64,000 nt of DNA, taken from the NCBI GenBank assembly GCA_021234155.1, contig JAJEKV010000003.1, positions 22,535,569-22,599,568 on the forward strand. The letters are read 5' to 3'. The notes beneath the pieces were generated by a model that made no database searches, had not been told where the DNA came from, and saw only the letters and a program-made list of their open reading frames with translations. The position numbers and the translations under genes are program-made. Source of the DNA: Isoetes taiwanensis. Its lineage: Eukaryota; Streptophyta; Lycopodiopsida; Isoetales; Isoetaceae. Positions 35,741-48,708 of this stretch are shown here, in pieces (position 1 is the first letter of the stretch; each line of letters starts with the position of its first letter).

Positions 35741-37433
35741 TTTTTTTTTTTTTTTGAAGGCAAGTTTTTACTATAATAAAAAATGGTATAAGATCTATTT
35801 AGACTCCCACATGGGCCAAATAGGAAGTATTTTAGCAAATGGCTCCACTTAGCCAAATGCAATGCTTTCAAGACAAACTCCTGTAAAGAATGTGGGTTCT
35901 AGTAAAAGACAACCTCAAACAACCTTATTACATCAGAGAGTGATCCCGATATCCAAACAGACACTTTAAGTTCCACCACCTAGGAGTGCAACACGAAACA
36001 GAAAAAGGGTAGATTTCTATCTTCGTTAACTCTACTTCCATTACTTTACCAATGCCACAAAGACTAATGTGGGAGAGAGCAACCTTTCCACTTTCGCACT
36101 TAGAGCTCCATACTCACTCAGCTTTACATAGGCATAAAAGCTCACCCTAAAAGGTGGTCTCGTGATCCACCTATCACATGACATTGCTTAGATTTCATCC
36201 TGCTTTAGCTCTACTTCCATACTAGAGCAATGAGAAACATATGGCCTCCCGTCCAATGTCTCATCGAACCCATTCCCCAACAGACATTGCTTTGCAGACC
36301 TTAAAACCCACATCTCCTTCCAACGGATGGAAGAGGGACAACATGAAGAGGAAAATCCTTCCAAGTACACATACACATGCTACATAATTGTGACCAACCA
36401 TGGCCGAACTTGAACAAGCATTACATACAACTGAAGCTCCCCAAATCACTAAGCTTCCTCCGCTAAAATCGATTATTCCGAAGGTCTCTTCGCACACCCT
36501 GTCACCCGAGACTGCATGCTAAGGGGCCCGCCTGTGGATAGAACGACCAACCAGGGCTCGCTGACCGCACTACTACAAGCCAAAGAAGAACCTGCAATAA
36601 GAGTAATCTCTTAGATGCCGCAAATAATATGTCCAAAGAGCACTTTCTGAGTGTCCAAATTGCTGTAATCAAAAACATGACATATCCGTAGTTAAACGAG
36701 TGTAGTCAGAGCCCTGGGATAGTAGAACTGCACTATACTAGGTTCATGTCACCACAATTGAATCCCCAATGCAACACACATAGCACAAAAGAATAATTTC
36801 GCCCATCATGTTTAAAGTTGAAGAAAACTCCACCAACTAAATATAAATTGCCAATCTTTCCAACGATGCATCAAACTAATACCTTGGCTCAAAAGTCAGC
36901 AGCTGAGTGCAAGATCTCGGGTCAAGTAGCGGAGTGCAATGGCGAGAAGACTACAGTTGAGTGCGTATCTCCAAGACCCGAGAAAGAGGGCTGCAGAGGC
37001 AAAGATGTCCATCCTCGACCGGGAGCATGGCCAAATACACCCAATGTAGCAGAAATAAAGCTTACTGGTTGAAGCTTCTCCTACAAAACAGAGCTAATGG
37101 CTACCATGGATGCAAGAACTTCCTAGACTATGGGCTGAATCGCAGAAGAAAGGCCGGACGGCCGATCTGGCCTTTATATCTTGCGCGACAGAGCAATATT
37201 CACGAGCTAAAGGAATTCTAACAAAACCTCGGTCACAAGATCAACTTGGGCTTCCAATTCTTGGAGCAAACGTAAGAAAGTATGGCTACGGTTAGTGGCC
37301 AAAGGATTGCCTCTCACCACTCTTCCAAAGAAGATTAGAGGATTTTGGCTTGCTTCACGAGTTAGCGGCCGCCACCGCTCTAGCCGCACCCTAACCCTAA
37401 CATCTCCGAAAAAGATCCTTTCAAGATATTATT
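35741..37433 (-). mobile_element. 1.7-kb retroposed segment with poly(A), present only in copy B
   Basis: A perfect 10-bp direct repeat AGATATTATT (35,731-35,740 and 37,434-37,443) flanks the insertion; copy A has the empty site at about 4,931-4,940. A run of 17 T at 35,739-35,755 is a poly(A) tail on the minus strand, so an RNA read leftward was copied into DNA by a LINE-type mechanism. Minus-strand frames (for example 37,207-37,389 and 36,261-36,497) are short and unrecognised. It may be a processed pseudogene, a non-coding transcript, or the 3' end of an unknown LINE. Unlike its surroundings it contains normal-looking CAG and CTG sites. Confidence 0.8.
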
Positions 37434-38565
37434 GAGTAATTAGCCCCGATTCATATCTATGAATCAAATTAATGCTAAAATACATGCTACATTTGTGATT
37501 TTCATCTAATGGCAAGTGTTTCTATTTCAAAGATTTTCATGCATAACAAGATAGTTCAAGAAGAAGTCTCAGATACTGATGTATCGCTAAGTGCGCATGT
37601 TTTGCAAATCTCGAAGGGTCATTTTGATTTTTAGTTTGATGTTGCAGGCGATGGGCATGGCATCTTATATTTCAAAAGTAAGTCATGAGGTCTATCTTCA
37701 CCCAATATTCCATTGCGGTTGCTTACCCTTTATACCAAGAAGGATTAATGCTAGTCTTTGAATTAGAGCTTTTGCGGTGGAAGTACTTTCTCAAGGAAGA
37801 AATTTAGCAAAAGCATTCCATTTTTTTTTGTTTTATTTTATGTTCTAATCGGCTCAAACTGCTCAATCACTGATACATACATATAGCTACAAGACAATCT
37901 TTCATGATGTAGAGATCCGCTAGCACGCCCTTTTATGCATTGGTTAGCTCATAACTTCGCATGGACGCCTGGGTAAATGGCCACCACTCAGAGTAAACAA
38001 ATGGCTACCACTATGTAGTGAAATGCCATTGATCCCAACTCAACTCCAGCACTGTATATATACCCTTGCATCCTATTCATCTAGGCAAATACAAAAGTGT
38101 AACCACATTGATGGCTTTCATAAATCTTTTGCATCCCCGATGAGTTAACACCTGATCATTCTTTATATCCAACATTAGATGCATGATATATTTTGGGAAA
38201 TGTAAGTATATCTCTCTTTTATCTCTATTTTGCATATTACTTATTTTAGTTTCCATAAATTGAGAGTCCGAAATGTCTCAAGTAAATGCCATAGATATTC
38301 TACATAAAATACATTATGTGACGTAAATAATGCTTAATGGTAAGCATGACATATGTGTCGACGTATGTACCTATGTATTTACATAGGACCACATGATTTA
38401 TAGTTTAGCATATATATTTAAGTTCATGTATGCCCCTAGCTAGGTTAGGGTGTCAACATGTCAGGCTCTTACACGCCATATAATGCGACTCATCTCTCAG
38501 AGTAATCAAGAAAACAATCCAATCCATCATTTCTTTTTCTCGAGTTCTTTAAGGGCTAAGCTTAC

Positions 38566-38815
38566 TAGAATCTATTCAATTGTTCTCAACATCTTATTTA
38601 AATATATAGTTTGGCCGACACTATATAAAAGGGAGTCCCGGGAAAAGGGATTAGGCCAGTAATGGCAATAAAAATACAATGCCACTACATCTATTGAGTG
38701 CACTATGATGTCACAACCAGATATGTTTATGGATCTGTGGGGAATGATGGAATGTAGTATATGATACAATTAAGTCCCAATGCTTGGATATATAATCACC
38801 ACGCCTAAAGTCTAA
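38566..38815 (+). repeat. Direct repeat 1 (copy B), uninterrupted
   Basis: Counterpart of 8,872-9,105 without the GC-rich LINE: ATTCAATTGTTCTCAACATC runs straight into TTATTTAAATATATAG. This is the empty site for that LINE. Confidence 0.65.
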
Positions 38816-39440
38816 TCATTACATGAAAACTTGTATACTGGGCACTATGCCTCGCGCACAATGCATTCTTATGGACATAAAATGTAGATTCTAAATCTGC
38901 ACCCTCCCGCTACACTTTGTCAATGCTTATGTTACAAAACCAAGCTGGTTATGTCAAAGGTGGAGCCGGGCTTCAGATGTTATAACAAGTAATGAAAATA
39001 TAATACAACAGTCAAGACTGGATCAAGGCTTCTAAGTTCAAATAAAGTGAGATTAGCCCTGACGAAATTTCAAGAGCACAAACCCATGACGCTTTGAGAA
39101 GACTGGGTTACTAGCTAAGGTATAAAGAGGCTCAATGCGCTCTAACCACACCTCTCATGCCACTTACCAATGCCTCTACAAGCAAGCATGTTATGTCAGT
39201 GGCAAAGTGCATGTTATAATGCTAGTTAGAATAATGGAGATGACCGACTATATATGGCTTATTGAATGTAAGAGCAATAAAGGAATCTCCATCTAGTTGT
39301 CTCAGAATCAAAGAATCAATATGCTTTTTATTTCCAAAAACGATAACTTGTTCCTTGCTCCAGAAGTCACATTTACCGGGACATTGCAAACTAGGTGCGC
39401 TTAATAAAAATACGCCGGCAAGGTTGGCGCGTAATAAGAA
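38800..39440 (-). repeat. Right inverted-repeat arm (copy B)
   Basis: Counterpart of 9,085-9,815. Confidence 0.58.
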
Positions 39441-39687
39441 AGCCCAGTCACAACGTGTTAATCTGCATGAGTCCCAAGCAATATTCTTAAACTATTTCGA
39501 GAAATGACATGGGGTACTTCCCATGTAGAGATGTTTCACATGGGAGTCCAACTGTCAGGCCTGGCAAATCTTGAAGATGCTCTAACCTCGTGTGCTTTCC
39601 CCAGCTCCATCCTCAAGAAGGCTGCCTTCTTGGACATGGCATTGGATTTAAAGACTTATAATCAGACCATTGCGCCATAATTCATTC

Positions 39688-39925
39688 AACTCGGCCCTTA
39701 GCATCTTTATTTAAATATATAGTTTGTCGACACTATATAAAGGGTCCTAAAGGAATTAGCTAGGTATGTGGTACATAAAATACAATGCTACTAAGTATTC
39801 ACTCTGTGGTGCACCACCGAAGGTCACAAGGCAATCATATGTTTAAGTGAATCCATAGGAAATGATAAGGAGGTAGTATCCGTATACAATTAAATCCTGC
39901 TTGACATATAATCACAAAACTCAAG
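39688..39925 (+). repeat. Direct repeat 2 (copy B)
   Basis: Counterpart of 10,034-10,275, degraded by small indels. Confidence 0.55.
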
Positions 39926-40390
39926 TGTTTATGATAAAGATAGAATTTGAGTAGAACCACTAATTGAAAGATTTTCATTTTGATTATATTTTTACCCAAC
40001 TAAAAATGCCACATTTGTAGTCTTAGATCCATACGTTAATTACTCGCTTTGTCCAACAAAGTTGCAAACTTTATTCTATTCTAATTTGTTTTAGAAATTT
40101 AATGGGATGTAATATACCAAAGAGTAGATTTTATGTGTTAATGCATCCGCAAAGTGATTTATGCCAACATAATGCTCTTCGCATTTCATTATTGTTCTCG
40201 TGATCCACCGCATATGAATGCCAAGATTAACATAAGATGAAACATCAAAATACAAATACATATTTATGCGTGGTTTGTTGACAAAGATGGAGGCGGTCGA
40301 CATCTTTTGGCCATGCCTCTATCCACACCATATTGAGATCGCATGGTAGGGCACCACCGCTTCCACACCCCCAAAACCCCATTGGCAGAG

Positions 40391-40778
40391 ATTAGAATTA
40401 TGTGCTATGGTTTTTTATAAACCATAGAGAAGCTAATGGTCATTGAATATTATTGCTTGGTAATGGTTCATGATTTTGAATCTTACTATTGCTATTTCTA
40501 GATAACTCCTAAATTCTAGTCGGTGAACAGATCCCTGCTGTGTGGAAAATAAAAGCTGGATCTAGTCAGCCGATTAGATCAACGAGTAGATATGATGATG
40601 GAGTTGCCGTATTTTGATCCCCTAATATATTTACGCAGAGTTTATACTTTGTACGCATAAAAATTGATTGTGAGAATGAATTGGAATTGTGACATTTATT
40701 TTTGGCTATAGTTCAATTGTGTGACATTGATGCAATAGGATAAGGTATTGTAGCGGGCTGATAAATTATTACTTTTCA
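40391..40778 (+). repeat. Copia 5' LTR (copy B)
   Basis: Counterpart of 10,748-11,144; the end TTTTCA is followed by the altered primer site. Confidence 0.85.
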
Positions 40779-40779
40779 T

Positions 40780-40791
40780 TGGTATCGTAGC
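40780..40791 (+). promoter_or_regulatory. Copia primer-binding site with CAG-to-CGT change (copy B)
   Basis: Reads TGGTATCGTAGC where copy A has TGGTATCAGAGC. Since it must pair with a tRNA, the change marks either a dead copy or a base-call error. Confidence 0.85.
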
Positions 40792-40802
40792 TAGATAGAA
40801 CA

Positions 40803-43800
40803 ATGTCCACACGCTTTGGAGCTACATTACAGCCCTGAAGTATTTCAGGACTGAGGCTTTCAGACATGGAAAGAAAGAATTAAAGAAGTCTTACAATTTG
40901 AAGGATTTTTATGGCAAGAGTAACTGAGTCTAATGGCAGTTGATGATGAAGCTAGCAGCCTCAGCAATAGGAGAGGTCAAATCGCAAAACTGGAGAGTCT
41001 CAACAAAATCTAAAGAGTGTAAGTGTTAGTAGTGATAGAACAAGTGATGACTTGAAAAATAAGCCGCTAAGGCTATAATTATGCAAGGTCAAATCAAGCA
41101 TAATGCTTAAACCGAGGATTTGAGTTCTAGAGATGCTAAAGCATTTGTATCAAGCATATCACGATTTAAAAGCCTGTCCTGTGAGTAGATGTCTGGAAAA
41201 GGAAATTAGGAAAGATGAGGACGGATGAGAAAATCGATGACCACAATGTTCCATAAGCTCATGATCTCCCTTTGTGCGTATTTAGAGGCAAAGTAGGGTA
41301 ACTATGTCCGTAAGTCATCAAATCTTGGCAATTTCCAAAAATGTTCATAATTTTGGGACCTTGGCCACACTAATAAGGACTATAGCTAGACGAGGGGAAG
41401 AGTCAAGCAAATTGTGCAAGGACTGAAAGTAGAGCAAGTCCTGTGTTGAAAATGAAATGAGGATGAGGGGAAGATTCATGGTATGTTAGTGGTAAAAAGG
41501 GAAAGCCTAAATGACAGAGGTAGGCAACTTGGTCCATGTTTTGCTGTAGGGAAGTAGGGCATTTGAAATATAAATCGCCAAGAAGTGGTCAATGTGAGGA
41601 CTTGTTACACATGTGGAGGAGTAGGGACATGTGGTTATTTAAAATGCCCAAGCCCAAAGGACAGCAAGGTGGGCAAAGGGTAGGCGGGCAGGGAATAATT
41701 GGAATACAAATAGAGGTCGAGGAGTGCCAAAGCAGCCTAAAGCCAAATGTTGTTGTTGTAGAAATGTGAGGAGGAAGATCTTAAGAGGAGGTAACAAATA
41801 CTTTTTCTAATTATTTGAATAAAGTACAAAATGTCAAGCATCTTTTGTTGTAGATTCGAGTCGAAAGAATAACCAGGGATCTTCGACACGACAAGATGTG
41901 ATAAAGAGCAGTACATAAAAGAATATACATTTGGGAGATGTAGAGTTAAAGAAGTGAAGGCTGAGGCACAAATTGTTTGATTTTGGTACAAGCAGACCAA
42001 GAGAGAAATAGGAAAGGTTCTTTGTGTGCCTCTATAGTGAAAAATTTTGATTGTAAGTCAATTAGTTGACCTTGATTATCGTGTCCTATTTGACAACATG
42101 GAATAAATTACTACTCCTATGTTTTGGTGTAGCCAAAATAGGGTTTGGCTAAAGTAATTCTCAAATTGAGCTTGAAGTTTCTAGCACTTGGCTAAACTAG
42201 ATGATTTTTTCTCTATCACTATTTCTTGGCTTTGGCTAAACTTTTAAAATATGGAGGCAAAATAATAGCCATCACATTACACTAATTTTAAAAGGTCCAA
42301 GCTTCCTGACAGAGACATTAAATTCATTGTTATTACAATGTAATCAATATGGACAAAGTAAACGATAATCAATACAATGTGGCATAATTGACTTTAATTA
42401 TACCATTATTATAACTTCCCATACAAAAGAAGCAACAAAGATATAAAGATACATGAACATGTTCAAAACTAAAAAAAAAAAGGAAGTACATTGTTCCTTC
42501 TAGATATGATCAACCTGGGCGGATGCTTCCAACTCGTACTCCAGGATAAGGAAAAATAAAAACAAAGAACAAAAAATTGAACCCTACTTGGTGGTTTCTC
42601 AAAGTCCTACAAGTCTTGATGTCAGCTTGTAGGCTAATTCACCCATTTTCCAAGCCTCTTTCTTAGGTTTAGCTAATCGATGTTCTAGTTGGGTTGTCTA
42701 GAGGTGGAGGTTTATTCAACTTGTAAGTTCACCGGGCGCAAAAACTGTAGCTAAAATTTTATTTTTTTTGGCGTTTTTCCCATTTAGTTTAGCCATTTTT
42801 CTTGTAAAAAGCCGGCAAATAGCCATTTGGCTAACCTTAGCTGCTATATTTTATTCCATGTTTGACAAGCGTGTTTGTAGAGTTGTGAAAGATAATAAAC
42901 ATGTTTGGGGCAAAAGGGTTGGAGATCTCTTTGTTGATGTTTGAAATGTGCCAAGAAGAATCACATGTATCAATTTCCAGCTATAAAACTTGGCATGAAC
43001 ATTTATAGGACATAAGCAAATATAAACAATGTGAAAGCTCGACAAACTTGGATACATTAACAATGCCGCCAAAGAAGATCAAGAATTTGTTTCAAGGGGT
43101 TGTATGGTAGGAAAAGTACTGACTTTTAAGGTGGAGATTCAAGAGAGCAGTAAACACCATTGGAATCGGGTTCATATGTATACATGTGGCCCACTAATAT
43201 AAGAAGTCTTTTCCGAAAAGGTATTTCATCATCTTTATAGATGATTTCACTAGAAAAGCAAATGCTACCGCTTTAAGAAAAAATACAAGCTTTGAAAGCA
43301 CGAAAGAATATGTGGAATGAAGTAGAAAGAGAAACAGGTACAAAGGAAATGTTTAAGATCCTAATCGGGTGGTGAGTATATCCTAAAGAATTTTAAGGCC
43401 TTTTGCATTGAGAAGGGAATTAAAAGACAATTAATATGTAGGTATTCTCCCAAAGAGAATGGGGGTAGCAGAAAAGAAAGAAGAACATGTTTAAATGCAA
43501 CAGTCTATGCTAAAGCATGTCGGATTACCAAATATGTTGTGGGAAGAGGCATTGAAGATCGCACTTATATACAAAACAGGTCTCCAAGTGCAAGTATTGA
43601 TGGAGAAACACTGAGCCGCTGTGGTCTAAACGAATGCCATCATATGAAAGGTTTAGAATCTATGGTTGCTTGGCATGTACACATTCCGTAAGAATTGAGA
43701 AATAAATTAGATTATGTGGCCTTGATCGGGTTTTTAATTGGATATGATGAAGAATCTAAGGCATAGGAAAAGTAGTCCCAAGCAGGAGGAAAATAGTGAT

Positions 43801-43985
43801 AAGCAGGGATGCTATATTCTCGTAAGAATGTTTCATATAAGGATCTTAAGGATCCGATGTACAAAATAAGAAGAAGACATTGAAATGGAAATACAAATCA
43901 TAAGTCCGAAATTGATAAAGGATGATGATGGACTCGCATAAAAAATCACAGTTGGTACACAGAGGATAATAACTCGACAAAGAGA
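40803..43985 (+). pseudogene. Copia gag, knuckles, protease and integrase (copy B), interrupted by MITE
   Basis: Gag starts at about 40,803 (ATGTCCACACG). The zinc-knuckle region is at about 41,540-41,660, the protease site near 41,850, the WHEH-type pre-integrase motif near 42,990 and integrase at about 43,200-43,980. The MITE at 42,097-42,860 splits the region between protease and pre-integrase. Dense indels leave no frame over 90 codons in the sense direction. The protein content is otherwise as in copy A. Confidence 0.8.
42097..42860. mobile_element. Non-autonomous hAT-like DNA transposon (MITE), only in copy B
   Basis: 764 bp flanked by an 8-bp target duplication TTTGACAA (42,089-42,096 and 42,861-42,868); copy A has the single site at 12,476-12,483. 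Terminal inverted repeats are CATGGAATAAA (42,097-42,107) and its complement TTTATTCCATG (42,850-42,860). Both subterminal regions are crowded with GGCTAA / TTAGCC words (for example near 42,130, 42,145, 42,190, 42,230 on the left and 42,785, 42,820, 42,830 on the right), like the transposase-binding arrays of hAT elements. An 8-bp duplication is the hAT signature. There is no transposase frame; short minus-strand frames are not recognised. Inserted after the duplication. Confidence 0.85.
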
Positions 43986-46690
43986 TGATAGCCGAGGAAA
44001 CTCAAGGATGAAGGAAAGACAAGGATGGGCTTAAGCAATTCCACTAGCTCCTAGAGAGTGAACCGGAGAAGAATGAGGCGTGACTATGGCTAAGGAGCAG
44101 AGTGCCATGTCAGCAACAAGTGATGACTCAAGATGCACATCATCATCATACCTATCATCCCCTATGACGCATGGTCAAAACAAAACTATAAATCCTAGGA
44201 CTAACATCCTCCCCAGATGTTATACGTCCTAAAAATTCAAAGATATAAAGGCAAGCTCAACTTACATAAGTAACTATGGGTGCCACTGAAACTTGGTTTC
44301 AAACCATTTTCTCGCCTGCACTCATTCTCGTGTCTTTGTGATGTAGACATTCATACTACCCATATAAGATCCGTGATGGACCGATAACCCATATCAACAA
44401 TATATATCTTCAGCGTATATACTTTTCTCAAAAATCTGATTCAAGTTATAGAAATTTTGGCTGGAAATCACATCCGGCTAAATCTTCCAATCATATCGGC
44501 TAGTAAATCCAATGAATTATTGTTTGAAGATTCAGATTGATCCACCCCAAATCGCCTCCGTAGACTTTCGTAGAGTGGACTTATGGTCATATATATCAAG
44601 AATAATGACACCGATTTCTCACATGCAAGCATTCTAATTTACCTTTAGCCTATTGGTGAATCCCCGCAATACTGTGGTAAGAAATATACCCCAAATACCA
44701 TCCAAGTTAGAATGATCCTCCACCTCCCATCATAAAAAGCAAATGGAATATGTAGATGAATATAAAGGAAAATCGATCATGTTTACTAACCTTGGTGATT
44801 ATGGAACTAAAACCAGCATTCCGCCTATATATATCCATGCAAGGAAGTTGAAGAACCAACCCATCTTTGAAATCTGGCAGATACACTGATGCTCAAACAT
44901 TTCATCCCTATGCTACATGCTTACATGCAAATCATCTTGTTCAGATTCAACTATAACATCTTGGTTCCTGTCCCAACTGTAGGTGCAATCAAGCTTCCAT
45001 ATATGAATTATTTTGACCTTTGCTATACATGATCTTCTAGGAGACATAAACTAGTGAGAGCATCTCATGTACCGCCTACGTGGCTTATTTTCCGCCCAAA
45101 CTCCTTAAAGACACCGATATGGACATGAAGCTTGCACTAGTGAAGATAACCAAAGAACCCTCAAGATAATCATCATTTACCTTCACAGAGCTGAAATTCT
45201 TGTGAAAATGGAAACATCATAGTTTTCAAAGAAATTCATATTGTCTTTGACAATAAAACCATATCGGATCGCTTCCTCGCTTTGATCCATGCAACAGGCT
45301 CTTCGCCTTTGTAATCACCATGGCACAACGCTCCAAGAACTCCTTCTTGAACAATTTCAAAGATCATCTCCTCGTCCCATAATCGCAGATCTATCTCAAA
45401 TTTAAACTCCAATGAATCCTATAGTTCCTAGAACTAGAGAACACATCTATCACCCAAGGATGTATTTCTTTTATCAATTGCCAAGCGCATTAGTACTCAA
45501 AGCAATTTCATCTACTGCATCAAAAATTGTCCTCGTCTTCTGCATCTAACTGTGTATGCTTCCCAAGAACAATATCCAAATGTTCCCCGCCCATAGGAGT
45601 AAGAGAGGCTTATGCAGAAAATCTTTCCAGCTAGAATAATTTCTATGTGCTAAGAACTCAAATGAAGCCCAATTATATGCTGATGGCATCCCCGCCCGTG
45701 AAGTCCATAGATCCACCCAAAGATACAAATTCTACTATTGATCTATATGCTTTTGATTATCAATGGAATCGTGAGTGCAAATAATCGCATAAATGCTAGT
45801 ATAGACGCCCGCATCCTAGCCCAAACTTGAGATTTGGCAAGCAACTGCTGTCTCTAAACTTGAGATCCGGCACAGTTGGAGATCCGGCAAGAATCGCGCC
45901 GCAAAACCAGATCCAACCAAATTCAGAGCTAAATCGAAGCCCAAGTTCTAAAATTCGGTGGCCCCTCTCACAGAATTCCAAGTGTGGCCTTATCCGACCA
46001 ACAAAAATTAGGTTCCACCTTTTCTTTTCTCCGAATAAGCTACTAACCAAATAATATACCACCATGCAATATATCTCCGACATAAGAATTATTGTCGATT
46101 TGCCATATGGCACAACCGACCCAAAATATCTTCGCACGTAAATCCGAATTTTAGGGTTCTAATCTCGTGATCCTAAGATCCGTATGCTAAAACACCGATC
46201 CGAGCAAACTCTTCATATTCTTCTTCAACCTTGTGTGTAGATCCGCGACCACAACTATTGGCCAATGCAAAGAACGCTCATTCGTAGCTTTGTTTCGGTA
46301 CAATTGATCTTGCAAGGGACCGTTAAGAAATGGACTCGAGTTTCACTGATCTAATCCATCCTGCATTTCTACGAGCATCCGATTAAGAGATCTCGTATCC
46401 AGGTGCCAACTCGTATCAAGTTTTGAGAGCTTAACTTCCAAGTCAAAAATCACCGAATTTGAAGATCAACTGCGGATCGACGGAAAGCAATCCTCCCTTC
46501 GGGACGGGCCTCGATACCATGATAGTCTGGGAGGAAATCTCAAGGATGAAGGAAAGACAAGGACAGGCTGCAAGCACCTACTAGCTCCTAGAGAGGAACC
46601 GAGAAGACGAGGCGGACTATGGCTATTATGAGTGCCATGTCAAGAACAAGTGATGACTCAAGATGCAAATATCATCATCATACTCTAACA
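43986..46690 (-). mobile_element. Nested small LTR retroelement (copy B)
   Basis: Counterpart of 13,631-16,385: LTRs at 43,986-44,157 and 46,520-46,690, target duplication AGAGA at 43,981-43,985 and 46,691-46,695. On the minus strand ATGGTATCGAGGCC follows the right LTR. The interior again lacks long frames except 45,796-46,137 on the minus strand (113 residues, unrecognised, closed by a stop in copy A). Confidence 0.85.
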
Positions 46691-46695
46691 AGAGA

Positions 46696-48290
46696 TAGCA
46701 TAAGAAATTATTGTTATAAACAAAGAAAAAGGATGTCCGGGCGTAAAGACCTAAAAAGAATTGGCGCACAAAGGAATTAAGGTTGATGAGCTTTGGAAGG
46801 AGGTCAGATGGAAAAGCAGAGATTTAGAGATAGTAGTAGGCTGTATGGTCCTACATTTGATGGCTGAATGGACAATGATGTGCCACACACCTATGAAGAA
46901 GCAATAAATGATAAAATAACAAAATATCGCAAAATGCCATGAATGAAGAGATGTTAGCTTTAAGCGCATCGAGACATTTGGAAGTAGTTAACAGCGAGAG
47001 AAGAATATTGTGGAAATGATGGATTTTAAGATAAAAGATCTTCCAGATGGATCAAAAATTGGCCAGGACTTGTTGCCTGTGGATTTACATAGCAAAAGGG
47101 AGTTGATTATACGACACGACCATCAATAGTGAAATTATCCAAGATAAGAATTATGCTAGCACCGCCAACCTAATGAACCGGGAAATTCATCATATGGATC
47201 GTTAGTACCGCATTTAAAATGCAAGAGTTGGAGAAAGAAATTTATATGAAGCCACCCTTAGGATTTGAAGAGGAAGAAAGATAAATATGGAGGTTAAAGA
47301 GGGCGATACTGACTTAAACAATCACCTATAGAGCATGGTATACATGTATGGATAAACATCTCAAGGCATTGTGTGGATTTGGAAAGTTGAATGGAGATGG
47401 AATTTGTATGTATTCACAAGATGATCATTTTTGTCTCATTGCACTTTATGTAGACAACGATTGCATGTTCCCAATAATCTGGATTGCTTGAAACAAAAGA
47501 AATTAGCAAATCCAGATTTAAGATGGATGACCTGGAGAGTTGAAGAAGCTCCTTAGGGATTACAAGGTGACTGTAAATAGAGGAGAGTCAAGTTGATTAT
47601 GTGCAAGCCGCGGCTTGAGAGATTTAAACAAGAATGTAATATAGTAGGTACCGATCCCGTGACATAAGATCAACAAGAAAAAATGTGCCTCAAACTCGAG
47701 GAAGAGATTGAATATATGAAAGGTTCCATACAGAAGTTTAATTGGTTGTTTGTTACATCTATCGTGGGCTACAAGACCGACATTGCTTTTCGTACCAATT
47801 TATTAAGTAGGTATATAACAACGACTCAGGAGATGTGACCGCGTTTCAAACGTGTTCTAAGGTATTTGAAAGGAACAATAGATCGTGGAATAACATTTAG
47901 GGACAGAGGATGCATCATTGAGGGATCGGCAGAGTACCGGGGTGGGATGTGGGATCAAAAGACATTCAACATCAAAGCGTAGTTCGCTGAAAAATCCAAA
48001 GAAGATGGAAATGTAAAGCGCAAACCAGAGCACAGCATTATCTAGTGCAGGGCCGAATATACAAATGGCTAACTTTAGCATCTAAGGAAATCATATGATA
48101 AGAAGACTTTAGTCGAAACATATTGAGATGAAACAAGATTTCATAAGAGAGATGGTGCAAAGAAAATGATAGCAAAGTAAGCATGTTTCTACGTAAAGAC
48201 AATTAGCGGGTGATATATTGACTAAGGCTCCCCATAAACTTAGATTTAACATGTTAAAAAAATCATGAAGTGTTCGTAGAATAGAAGGAA
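46696..48290 (+). pseudogene. Copia reverse transcriptase and RNase H (copy B)
   Basis: Counterpart of 16,391-18,071. Recognisable pieces: HHMD near 47,190, the aliphatic-Tyr-Val-Asp box near 47,450 (with an extra base, TATGTAGACAACGATTGC), RNase H SSA/GPNIQM-like degraded motif near 48,040 and KHIEMKQ near 48,117. The same RNase H internal deletion as in copy A is present. Confidence 0.8.
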
Positions 48291-48291
48291 G

Positions 48292-48293
<2 letters not shown>

Positions 48294-48322
<29 letters not shown>

Positions 48323-48541
48323 GGGTATTTTAACGTCACTACTCAGGGCAAGATCCAACCTGACATGTGACCACACCATAATATATCGCCACGCCTGGGC
48401 CCCTCGCCCCCAACCACTTTATATTGCATCTCGTGGGTTTTGACACCTAACAGCCTGTGAAAAGAGCCCGGGCGTCTCGAACTGAGACCCATAGTTGCAA
48501 GAACTAGTGTTACCACTTCAATTCGCAAACACCCGTGACGC
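48294..48541 (-). mobile_element. SINE-like insertion with (TATC)n tail, only in copy B
   Basis: About 248 bp inserted in the 3' end of copia; copy A has the empty site near 18,033-18,050. On the minus strand a B-box core GTTCGAGAC lies at 48,474-48,482, with an A-box-like segment about 35-45 bases before it, and the repeat ends with GACGTTAAAATACCCC followed by (TATC)n (plus strand GATA array 48,294-48,322). Flanks share AAGAAG, a possible target duplication. The B-box and tail structure are those of a tRNA-derived SINE. Confidence 0.75.
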
Positions 48542-48708
48542 AAAGAAGAAATAATGGTCAAAAAAATTAGGTCCGGCGGGGCAGTTTATTACCCGGACGA
48601 CGCATACCGTAAACCCTGTGTACCCCATGCCTCACGATTAGGTTTCGCTACCGATTTTCAAGTTTACAATCATAAGTTCAATCCGGTGAATATTCAATGA
48701 TGGGGAAG

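Noticed and set aside
37388-37402. Telomere-like CCCTAACCCTAA
   Set aside because: Only two units inside a retroposed segment; no array.
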